Shown: positions 25,576 through 32,129 of the stretch, in pieces
Numbering within the stretch: position 1 is the stretch's first letter
Layout of the letters: each line of letters opens with the position of its first letter
Origin: Nitrospirota bacterium
Lineage (GTDB): Bacteria > Nitrospirota > 9FT-COMBO-42-15 > HDB-SIOI813
Length of the DNA: 44,608 nucleotides
Direction of reading: 5' to 3'
NCBI GenBank assembly: GCA_020846775.1
Contig: JADLDG010000100.1
Coordinates: forward strand, 1 to 44,608
Translations under genes and position numbers: made by a program
Notes under the pieces: model-generated
Seen by the model: only the letters and a program-made list of their open reading frames with translations
Databases searched by the model: none
Told to the model about the DNA's origin: nothing

Positions 25576-26821
25576 TACCTTAAAACAAAAAATAAAAGGG
25601 CTTAAATGCAGGGAGTGCGGGAAGTTGTATCCGGCTGTTGCATTGCACGTTTGTGAGTTCTGTTTTGGTCCCCTCGAAGTTGATTATAATTACGATGAGA
25701 TCAAAAAGCACATCAGCCGGGAACGAATAGAAAACGGCCCCGGTAGTCTCTGGAGATATGCCGATCTTCTTCCTGTTGAAGGTCCGCCAACGGTTGGTTT
25801 GTACGCCGGCTTTACACCTCTGATTGAGGCAAGGAATCTTGGTGAAGAGCTTGGCTTGAAAAAACTCTATATTAAGAATGATACTGTAAACCACCCCACA
25901 CTTTCATTTAAAGACAGGGTCGTAGCAGTGGCCATTACACGGGCCAGGGAACTAGGCTTTACCGCTGTTGCGTGCGCTTCAACAGGAAACCTCGCTAACT
26001 CTGTGGCAGCCCATGCGGCTGAGGCCAGACTAAAGTGTTACGTATTTATACCGGGTGACCTTGAGGCAGGTAAGATACTGGGAAGCCTTATATATGCTCC
26101 TACAGTAGTTGCAGTGAACGGAAATTATGATGATGTGAACAGATTGTGCAGTGAGGTGGCGGGAGAGTTCAATTGGGCATTTGTTAACATTAATATCAGA
26201 CCATATTATGCCGAGGGCTCAAAGACACTCGCATTTGAAACAGCCGAGCAACTCGGGTGGAAGGCGCCAGAGCATGTAGTTGTTCCGGTGGCATCAGGAT
26301 CATTGTTGACAAAGATATGGAAGGGTTTTAATGAGTTTAAGAACCTCGGGTTGATAGACAGTGTGCCTACCAGGGTGAATGGAGCTCAGGCCGAAGGTTG
26401 TTCACCGGTAGCCTCTGCTTTTAAAGAAGGCAGGGATTTTATTAAACCTGTTAAACCGAATACTATTGCCAAATCTATAGCGATTGGCAACCCTGCAGAT
26501 GGATATTATGCCCTTAAGGCCGTGCATGAGAGTAAGGGTAATATTGAGGCAGTCTCTGACGCAGAGACCGTTGATGGTATTAAGCTCCTTGCGAGAACAG
26601 AGGGGATATTTGCCGAGACAGCCGGCGGGGTCACCATAGCAGTCTTAAAGAAGTTAGCCATGAAGGGGCTAATTCCCCGGGATGAAACCGTAGTAGCCTA
26701 TGTCACAGGTAATGGCCTCAAGACTCAGGAGGCTGTAATAAACGCTGTCGGGGATGTTGTAAGGATTGATCCTTCTATGGACTCATTTGAAAAGTCGTTG
26801 AACATCAGGGGAAAAACATAA
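25550..26821 (+). CDS. thrC: Threonine synthase-like PLP enzyme
   Basis: A 423-residue fold-type II PLP enzyme. It has an N-terminal zinc ribbon (C20-C23 and C35-C38), the PLP lysine at Lys121 in HPTLSFKDR, the phosphate-binding ACASTGNLANSVA, and FAETAGGVT with VTGNGLK near the C terminus. Classical threonine synthase converts O-phosphohomoserine to threonine. Here the gene lies between a MoeB/ThiF gene and a CysO-like carrier, 11 bases before the latter. A sulfur-transfer reaction on O-phosphohomoserine is conceivable, but ordinary threonine synthesis remains the default reading. Confidence 0.88.
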   Translation: MNKKSATSDTLKQKIKGLKCRECGKLYPAVALHVCEFCFGPLEVDYNYDEIKKHISRERIENGPGSLWRYADLLPVEGPPTVGLYAGFTPLIEARNLGEELGLKKLYIKNDTVNHPTLSFKDRVVAVAITRARELGFTAVACASTGNLANSVAAHAAEARLKCYVFIPGDLEAGKILGSLIYAPTVVAVNGNYDDVNRLCSEVAGEFNWAFVNINIRPYYAEGSKTLAFETAEQLGWKAPEHVVVPVASGSLLTKIWKGFNEFKNLGLIDSVPTRVNGAQAEGCSPVASAFKEGRDFIKPVKPNTIAKSIAIGNPADGYYALKAVHESKGNIEAVSDAETVDGIKLLARTEGIFAETAGGVTIAVLKKLAMKGLIPRDETVVAYVTGNGLKTQEAVINAVGDVVRIDPSMDSFEKSLNIRGKT

Positions 26822-26831
26822 GAGGTGGAAC

Positions 26832-27107
26832 ATGGCAATTAAGGTTAGGATTCCAACGCCGCTGCGTAGATTAACCGACGGGTTGGGAGAGGTTGATGTA
26901 TCAGGGAACACAATAGGGGAGATGCTTGGGGACCTTGAAGTAAGGTATCCCGGGATTAAAGATAGGCTTTGTGACGAGGCAGGAAACCTGAGGCGGTTTG
27001 TGAATATATATGTTAATGAAGAGGATATAAGATTTAAACAGGGCAGTGATACGGTCCTCTCAGATGGTGATGAGGTCTCTATTGTCCCTGCCATAGCCGG
27101 AGGATAG
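26832..27107 (+). CDS. CysO/MoaD-like sulfur carrier protein
   Basis: A 91-residue ubiquitin-like carrier with a native C-terminal Gly-Gly (PAIAGG). Segments RIPTPLRRLTDG, RRFVNIYVNEEDIRF and LSDGDEVSIVPAIAGG closely resemble mycobacterial CysO, more than MoaD of molybdopterin synthase. After adenylation and thiocarboxylation such carriers donate sulfur to PLP enzymes. The strong AGAGGTGG-type ribosome-binding site lies just upstream. It is flanked by the threonine-synthase-like gene and a NIL-domain gene. No mol operon genes are nearby, which argues against a molybdenum-cofactor role. Confidence 0.88.
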   Translation: MAIKVRIPTPLRRLTDGLGEVDVSGNTIGEMLGDLEVRYPGIKDRLCDEAGNLRRFVNIYVNEEDIRFKQGSDTVLSDGDEVSIVPAIAGG

Positions 27108-27111
27108 ACGG

Positions 27112-27351
27112 ATGTCACATTACAGGATAAGAATTAATTTTCCGGAGGATAAGATTACGGAGCCAATCATCTACCAGTTAGGCCGCGAATTTAATGTTGT
27201 TACCAATGTAAGAAGGGCGGATGTAAGGGAGAAGACAGGTTGGGTTGAGCTTGAGTTGGAAGGTGATTCCGCAGAGATAGAGAAGGCCGTTGAATCCCTG
27301 AGGGCAAAGGGCGTGAAGGTAGAGCCTATAGAGAGAAATATTATCGAGTAG
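27112..27351 (+). CDS. NIL-domain protein
   Basis: A 79-residue, single-domain ferredoxin-fold protein: YRIRINFPEDKITEPIIYQLGREFNVVTNVRRADV, then GWVELELEGDSAEIEKAVESL and KVEPIER. This matches the NIL domain, otherwise found at the C terminus of the methionine transporter MetN and in proteins tied to anaerobic sulfur/homocysteine metabolism. No iron-sulfur cysteines are present. It lies 4 bases after the CysO-like gene. Its likely role is binding of a sulfur amino acid or partner protein; this is inference. Its TAG stop is provided by the start of a repeat element. Confidence 0.85.
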   Translation: MSHYRIRINFPEDKITEPIIYQLGREFNVVTNVRRADVREKTGWVELELEGDSAEIEKAVESLRAKGVKVEPIERNIIE

Positions 27352-27437
27352 TTGACGCTGAAAAAGGCGGTGTACCCGTTGCGCTGAAGTCAATTGCAAC
27401 GGGTCATGCGGCGTCAGGACATTTTTGAGCGTCAACT
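27350..27437. repeat. GTTGACG-ended palindromic element, copy 2
   Basis: Ends are AGTTGACGCTGAAAAA and TTTTTGAGCGTCAACT, inverted with one mismatch. An inner perfect stem pairs CCCGTTGC with GCAACGGG. GCGGCGTCAGGACATT is shared with copy 1 (24622-24748), at the other end of the element. It sits between the NIL gene and the second MoeB/ThiF gene and overlaps the NIL stop codon. Confidence 0.9.
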
Positions 27438-27462
27438 ACTGGCAAGAGAGGGAAGATGATTA

Positions 27463-28269
27463 ATGGATTTTACTGAGGATCAGATTAAGCGCTACAGCAG
27501 GCACATTATCCTTTCTGAGGTTGGAGGTAAGGGGCAGGAGAAGCTCTGTGAATCTAAAGTCTTTATTACCGGTGCAGGAGGACTTGGATCACCTGTAGCC
27601 TTGTATCTTGCTGCAGCTGGAATTGGCACTATCGGAATAATAGATGACGATGTTGTTGACATGTCGAATCTTCAGAGACAGATCCTGCATTCGATGAAGA
27701 CAATTGATAAGCCTAAGGTAGAATCAGCAAAGATGACTTTAGAGGCCATAAATCCTGATGTTAAGGTTATTCCTTACAGGGAGAGGTTATCTTCGGCAAA
27801 TATAATGGATATAATCAAGGATTATGACCTTGTGCTTGACGGGTCAGATAACTTTCCCACAAGGTTTCTTGTAAATGATGCATGTTTTTTTAGTAAAAAA
27901 ACACTTATATCCGGTAGTATCTTCCGGTTTGAAGGGCAGGTGACTACGCTTAAGCCTCATGATGGTCATCCATGCTACAGGTGTCTCTATCCTGAGCCGC
28001 CACCACCTGGTCTTGTGCCAAGTTGTCAGGAGGCCGGTGTCCTTGGCGTACTTGCCGGTACTGTCGGAGTAATCCAGGCGACTGAGGCAGTTAAGGAAGT
28101 GCTTGGAATGGGTAGTTCGCTTGCGTCTCACTTGTTGATTTATGATGCCCTTGGTATGAAGTTTCTCAAGGTAAAGACCCAGAAAGACCCCAACTGCTTC
28201 CTGTGCGGAAAAGAGCAAAAGATTACTGAGTTGATGGACTACGAGCAGAGCTGCACACTTAAAATATAA
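27463..28269 (+). CDS. MoeB/ThiF-family sulfur-carrier adenylyltransferase 2
   Basis: A 268-residue paralogue of the enzyme at 24775-25575. N-terminal segments are nearly the same (FT-DQIKRYSRHIIL-EVGGKGQ). It keeps GAGGLGSP, NLQRQ, zinc cysteines CYRC and CFLC, and SCQEAGVLGVLAG. Divergence is greatest in the substrate-facing middle (SIFRFEGQVTTLKP versus GILRFVGQIMSIVP), which fits recognition of different carriers. ATG 27463 follows GAGGGAAG. The stop codon TAA lies inside the left arm of a perfect palindrome (28266-28331). Confidence 0.92.
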   Translation: MDFTEDQIKRYSRHIILSEVGGKGQEKLCESKVFITGAGGLGSPVALYLAAAGIGTIGIIDDDVVDMSNLQRQILHSMKTIDKPKVESAKMTLEAINPDVKVIPYRERLSSANIMDIIKDYDLVLDGSDNFPTRFLVNDACFFSKKTLISGSIFRFEGQVTTLKPHDGHPCYRCLYPEPPPPGLVPSCQEAGVLGVLAGTVGVIQATEAVKEVLGMGSSLASHLLIYDALGMKFLKVKTQKDPNCFLCGKEQKITELMDYEQSCTLKI

Positions 28270-28331
28270 TAAATAGGGACAGCGACTATTTATTATATTT
28301 CAAATAAATAGTCGCTGTCCCTATTTATTAT
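28266..28331. repeat. AATAGGGACAGCGACTATTT palindrome between moeB-2 and the JAMM gene
   Basis: Two perfect 29-base inverted arms (28266-28294 and 28303-28331) flank an 8-base loop. The left arm contains the stop codon of the upstream gene (28267-28269), and the last two bases of the right arm are the A and T of the next gene's ATG. The core resembles REP-type palindromes spread by RAYT transposases. In RNA it would form a very stable hairpin; lacking a U tract, it is not a classical terminator. Confidence 0.93.
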
Positions 28332-28728
28332 GCTAAAAGTTCCTTCCAATATTTCCAGTGCCATGCTTGAACATGCAAAGACTGATTTTCCCCTTGAGTG
28401 TTGCGGAATACTTGGAGGTAAGGGTGATGAGGCAACACACATCTACCGCATGAGAAATATTGACAAATCCAAAGTAACTTACCTTATGGACCCGGCTGAG
28501 CAGATGAAGGTTTTTAAAGAGATGAGGAGTCTTGGGATAGAATTGAAGGCTATATACCATTCTCATCCCAACCATCCTGCCTTACCTTCACGAACAGATG
28601 TTGAACTCGCCTACTATCCTGAAGCGGTCTATATTATTATCTCGATAAATGACAGCAAGGAAACAAAGATCGGCAGTTTCAATATAGTGGATAAAAATAT
28701 TACAATAGCAGAAATAGACATTCAGTAG
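28330..28728 (+). CDS. JAMM/Mov34 (M67) metalloprotease
   Basis: A 132-residue zinc protease of the Mec+/QbsD class. Catalytic residues are visible: Glu23 (PLECCGIL), the zinc ligands His77 and His79, and Ser87 with Asp90 (HSHPNHPALPSRTD). Relatives remove C-terminal residues beyond Gly-Gly of sulfur carriers or release cysteine from a CysO-Cys adduct. Both jobs fit this locus, where one carrier has a LYE tail and the other is CysO-like. There is no ribosome-binding site: the bases upstream of the ATG belong to the palindrome, so translation may depend on ribosomes finishing the upstream gene. Confidence 0.9.
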   Translation: MLKVPSNISSAMLEHAKTDFPLECCGILGGKGDEATHIYRMRNIDKSKVTYLMDPAEQMKVFKEMRSLGIELKAIYHSHPNHPALPSRTDVELAYYPEAVYIIISINDSKETKIGSFNIVDKNITIAEIDIQ

Positions 28729-28731
28729 GTT

Positions 28732-28971
28732 ATGGTTAAACGCTCTATCTGTTTTGCCACAGGTTCCGTATTAGTAGTTATTGGACTGTTAGGCTTCCTG
28801 CTTCCATTTTTTCCTGGTTTTGTCCCATTTATCATCGGGTTAGTTTTTCTTTCACGGTCAAGCTCATTCATAAGGCGGAAAATGTCCAGGCTTAAGACCA
28901 TGTTCCCAAAGCAATATGCTAAGTTTAATGAGATAAAGGGAAGGTTCTATGATAAAGATATTGACGAATAA
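28732..28971 (+). CDS. Small membrane protein, PGPGW-like
   Basis: A 79-residue protein with two hydrophobic segments (about residues 6-23 and 29-42) joined by a Pro/Gly turn (PFFPGFVPF), then a basic cytoplasmic tail (SSFIRRKMSRLKTMF). The layout resembles the small PGPGW transmembrane family of unknown function. It starts 3 bases after the JAMM protease gene and so may be co-transcribed. Nothing in the sequence links it to sulfur metabolism. Confidence 0.65.
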   Translation: MVKRSICFATGSVLVVIGLLGFLLPFFPGFVPFIIGLVFLSRSSSFIRRKMSRLKTMFPKQYAKFNEIKGRFYDKDIDE

Positions 28972-28994
28972 GATAATCAATACTGATTATCCGC

Positions 28995-29267
28995 TTATCT
29001 CCGTCGTTTTTTCATCTCTTCTTCAAAAAAACGGTTGTACTGGTGGTTCCAGTCAGGAGTTCCTTCGGCAATCTTCATAGTGTATACGGCGAGTTTCTTT
29101 CTCACAATGGCATCTACTTCCTGATCGAGATGGACTTCTGAGGCAATCAGCCGCTTTATTTCCCGTAAGGTAGTGACCTCATCTCCATTTAATGTAACAG
29201 GAATATTTTTAAGGCTGTTTAATATAAGGTGTGACAGGTGGTTTATTTTGTCTTCGCTCAGTGTCAT
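28995..29267 (-). CDS. DUF507 family protein, second of tandem pair
   Basis: A 90-residue protein starting MTLSEDKINHLSHLILNSL and containing EIKRLIASEVHLDQEVDAIVRKKLAVY and PDWNHQYNRFFEEEMKKRRR, the typical DUF507 pattern. Start 29267 is chosen because the family begins MxLSEDKI; an upstream ATG would add ten residues inside the preceding gene. It starts 1 base after that gene's stop. Function is unknown. DUF507 occurs in Aquificota, Nitrospirota and Desulfobacterota-type genomes, often as such a pair. Confidence 0.85.
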   Translation of the reverse strand: MTLSEDKINHLSHLILNSLKNIPVTLNGDEVTTLREIKRLIASEVHLDQEVDAIVRKKLAVYTMKIAEGTPDWNHQYNRFFEEEMKKRRR

Positions 29268-29268
29268 G

Positions 29269-29550
29269 CTAAAGAATAATTCCCCTTTCCTTAACAAGTC
29301 TGTCTTTGACCATCTGAAACATTCTCTGATAATTCACACTCTCCTTTTCAAGCTGCTTTGAGTGGCTTTTAAGTATCTCCCGAACCTCTTCATTAAGTTT
29401 CTCTTCTATCATCAGATCACCGGTTATTGTATTTTCAATCTTTTTTATAAGTTCTTCCCGTGGGACGGATGGTACAATCAAACCGCTCTTCAAAAGTCCT
29501 TCGATGATATTAGTCGCCAGGATTGCCACCCGTTCCTTTTTTAATTTCAT
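29269..29550 (-). CDS. DUF507 family protein, first of tandem pair
   Basis: A 93-residue protein: MKLKKERVAILATNIIEGLLKSGLIV, then IENTITGDLMIEEKLNEEVREILKSHSKQLEKESVNYQRMFQMVKDRLVKERGI. It is a diverged DUF507 paralogue of its downstream neighbour and is transcribed first. It follows rnr by 15 bases, so rnr and both DUF507 genes form a likely minus-strand operon. Function is unknown. Confidence 0.85.
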   Translation of the reverse strand: MKLKKERVAILATNIIEGLLKSGLIVPSVPREELIKKIENTITGDLMIEEKLNEEVREILKSHSKQLEKESVNYQRMFQMVKDRLVKERGIIL

Positions 29551-29565
29551 AAAAATATTTTAGCA

Positions 29566-31680
29566 TTATACTATAGTGAAGTCTATCTTTCTATTCTCCA
29601 TGTTGACCTTCTCCACACGTACACGGACACTGTCTCCAAGCCTGAAAATCTTTTGGGACCTGTCTCCCAGAAGTCTGTGACCTTTATCATCAAATCTGTA
29701 AAAGTCGTCATACATTGACGTTACTCTGACGAGCCCCTCCACAAGTATTTCCTTCAGTTCAACAAAGAAACCAAATGCAGTGACTCCCGAGATTACCCCG
29801 TCATATTCAGTTCCGGTCCTGCTCTGCATATATTGAAGTTTCTTCAGTTCTATTACATCCCTTTCTGCATCCATTGCCTTACGTTCCCGTGCTGATGTCT
29901 GGCGTGCTATCTCAGCCAATATGGTGTCAAGATGCTGCTTCATGTCTTTTTTAAGGTAGCGCCGTTTAATAGTCTCTTTAACCAGCCGGTGGATGATAAG
30001 GTCAGGGTATCTGCGGATTGGCGAGGTAAAATGAGTGTAATGTTGTGACGCAAGACCGAAGTGACCGATGTTATCTATCGAGTATCTTGCCTGTTTCATA
30101 CTACGCAAAAGAAGCTTATTAATTAATACCTCTTCTGGTTTTCCCGTTAACTTATGCAGCAATCTCTGAAACGTCTTGGGATTTTCGAACATAAGCTTAT
30201 GGCTGTATCCTATTTCTGAGATGAACTCATTGAATTCTGATATCTTATCCTCGTCAGGAGGTTCATGCACCCTGTAGATGGATGGTATAGGTTTTCCCGA
30301 CATATGCTGTGCAACCGTCTCGTTGGCAGCGATCATGAACTCTTCTATTATTTGATGTGCAATATTACGTTCTGATTTGATAATATCTATAGTATTGCTC
30401 TGAAGATCCAGAATTATCTCCGGTTCAGGTAAATCAAAATCTATACTTCCGCGCTTCATCCGTTTGGATCGCATAATAAGACAGAGCTCATTCATGAGGA
30501 GAAATATGTCAACAAGTGATTCATACCGTGATATCAGTTCCTGATCTTTATCTACAACTATTTTTTTTACATCAGTGTAAGTCATCCTGCCATTGCTGTT
30601 TATAACACTCTCATATATCTTGTAACCTGTACGTGTTCCATTATGGTCGAATAGCATCTCCACGGTCAGGGTAAGACGGTCTTTTTTCGGGTTCAGACTG
30701 CATATATGGTTGGACAGCTTTTCCGGGAACATCGGGATGACACGGTCAGGCAGGTAAACGCTTGTCTCGCGTGAGTATGCCTCCTTATCAAGGGGAGAAT
30801 CCCACTCGACATAGTGGCTGACATCTGCAATGTGGACCCAAAGGATGAACTTACCATCAGCAGTTTTTTCTATCGAGACCGCATCATCAAAATCCTTTGC
30901 CCTTTCCCCGTCAATAGTTACTGTCCGCAGACTGCGGAGGTCCTGCCGTCCCTGCAACATATGTTCTGTAACCTCGTCAGGCAGTGATTCTGCCTCTGAA
31001 AGTATCTCCGGAGTAAACCTGGCCGGAAGTCCGTACTCTTCAATAATGACCTCTGTGTCAATACCCGGCGTCGTTGATTTGCCAAGAATTTTTATTATCT
31101 CGCCCTCAGGGTTTCTTGCACTCTGCGGATAAGATGTGATTTCTGCTACCACCATATCACCATCTTTAGCCCCCATGATATATTTGGGTGCGATAAAGAG
31201 GTCATAGCAGATTTTTTTATCCGTCGGAATAATAAAACCAAAATTCCTACCCCTCTCAAAACGCCCGACAATTTTTTTGTGAAATCTCTCAAGCACCCGG
31301 ATAATTCGCCCCTCCTTCTTGCCATCTCTCCCTGATGCCTCAATCCTTGCCACTACTTTGTCATTATGCATTGCCCCCATCATGTTTCTGCGCGGGATAA
31401 ACACATCCGGTTCTCCTTCTGTGCCGGAGATAACAAACCCATATCCGTCCGCATGTCCCTGAAGGACACCTGTGACAAGATTCATCTTCTGAGGAAGGCC
31501 GTAGCGGTCACCCCGTATTTTTACTATCAAACCGTCATGCAGCATCTTTTCCAATGTATCAGAGAACGCCTCATTCCGTTTCTTTGGAACAGAGAGAACT
31601 CTCATGAGTTCTGTCAGCAGGAGAGGTCGGTATGCCTTGCCTTGCATCAGAGTTAATATATCGTTTTTAGAAAATTTCAT
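29566..31680 (-). CDS. rnr: Ribonuclease R
   Basis: A processive 3'-to-5' exoribonuclease that degrades structured RNA. The 704-residue protein has an N-terminal winged-helix region (LLTELMRVLSVPKKR...GLIVKIRGDRYGLP), two cold-shock domains (GVLQGHADGYGFVI; GRFERGRNFGFIIP), the RNB catalytic core (GERAKDFDDAVSIEK with the metal-binding Asp cluster; HYTHFTSPIRRYPDLIIHRLVK) and a C-terminal S1 domain (GTEYDGVISGVTAFGFFVEL). The long Lys-rich tail of E. coli RNase R is absent. GAAAGGA precedes the ATG. Confidence 0.96.
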   Translation of the reverse strand: MKFSKNDILTLMQGKAYRPLLLTELMRVLSVPKKRNEAFSDTLEKMLHDGLIVKIRGDRYGLPQKMNLVTGVLQGHADGYGFVISGTEGEPDVFIPRRNMMGAMHNDKVVARIEASGRDGKKEGRIIRVLERFHKKIVGRFERGRNFGFIIPTDKKICYDLFIAPKYIMGAKDGDMVVAEITSYPQSARNPEGEIIKILGKSTTPGIDTEVIIEEYGLPARFTPEILSEAESLPDEVTEHMLQGRQDLRSLRTVTIDGERAKDFDDAVSIEKTADGKFILWVHIADVSHYVEWDSPLDKEAYSRETSVYLPDRVIPMFPEKLSNHICSLNPKKDRLTLTVEMLFDHNGTRTGYKIYESVINSNGRMTYTDVKKIVVDKDQELISRYESLVDIFLLMNELCLIMRSKRMKRGSIDFDLPEPEIILDLQSNTIDIIKSERNIAHQIIEEFMIAANETVAQHMSGKPIPSIYRVHEPPDEDKISEFNEFISEIGYSHKLMFENPKTFQRLLHKLTGKPEEVLINKLLLRSMKQARYSIDNIGHFGLASQHYTHFTSPIRRYPDLIIHRLVKETIKRRYLKKDMKQHLDTILAEIARQTSARERKAMDAERDVIELKKLQYMQSRTGTEYDGVISGVTAFGFFVELKEILVEGLVRVTSMYDDFYRFDDKGHRLLGDRSQKIFRLGDSVRVRVEKVNMENRKIDFTIV

Positions 31681-31802
31681 ATTAAATCCTTTCGATCTGG
31701 TTTGTAAAAGCCCTGGACTCCAGCGTTTAAGTGCTGCACTTGACAGTAAGCCTTCGTATAGGTTAACGTATTTTTCTATATTTTAAAAGAGGAGGAAAAT
31801 AA

Positions 31803-32129
31803 ATGCCAAAGCCGAAATACCACATTGTTGTCTGCACAAACACCCGCCCACCGGGTCACCCGAAGGGTTCCTGCGGGGAGAGGGGGGCACAACCCGTTGT
31901 AATGAAATTTGCTGAAGAGATGGAGAAGAGAAATCTGTTTGGCAAGGTTGTGCTTAGCGGCTCTACGTGTGTAGGTGTGTGCAGCGCCGGAACGATTGTA
32001 ATTGTCTATCCTGACGCTGTATGGTATCAGGGGGTCAAACCTGAAAACGTTAATGAAATATTAGATCAGCATATTGAAAACGGAAAACCTGTGGAAAGGC
32101 TGGTACTTCAGGATAGTGCATGGGGATAA
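31803..32129 (+). CDS. Thioredoxin-like [2Fe-2S] ferredoxin
   Basis: A 108-residue protein of the thioredoxin-fold ferredoxin family. Four cysteines sit in the expected pattern: Cys11 (VVCTNTRPPGHPKGSCG), Cys24, Cys56 and Cys60 (STCVGVC). The C-terminal half (TIVIVYPDAVWYQGVKPENVNEILDQHI) is typical. It starts with a strong AGAGGAGGAAA site. The electron partner is not evident. It overlaps the following hydrolase gene by 10 bases, so they are co-translated. Confidence 0.9.
   Translation: MPKPKYHIVVCTNTRPPGHPKGSCGERGAQPVVMKFAEEMEKRNLFGKVVLSGSTCVGVCSAGTIVIVYPDAVWYQGVKPENVNEILDQHIENGKPVERLVLQDSAWG

Noticed and set aside
26832-27107. MoaD subunit of molybdopterin synthase
   Set aside because: The sequence is closer to CysO (FVNIYVNEEDIRF, PAIAGG), and no other molybdenum-cofactor genes are nearby.
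24622-28331. CRISPR-like array from the repeated palindromes in the sulfur locus
   Set aside because: Repeats are few, of different families and not regularly spaced; no cas genes are present.
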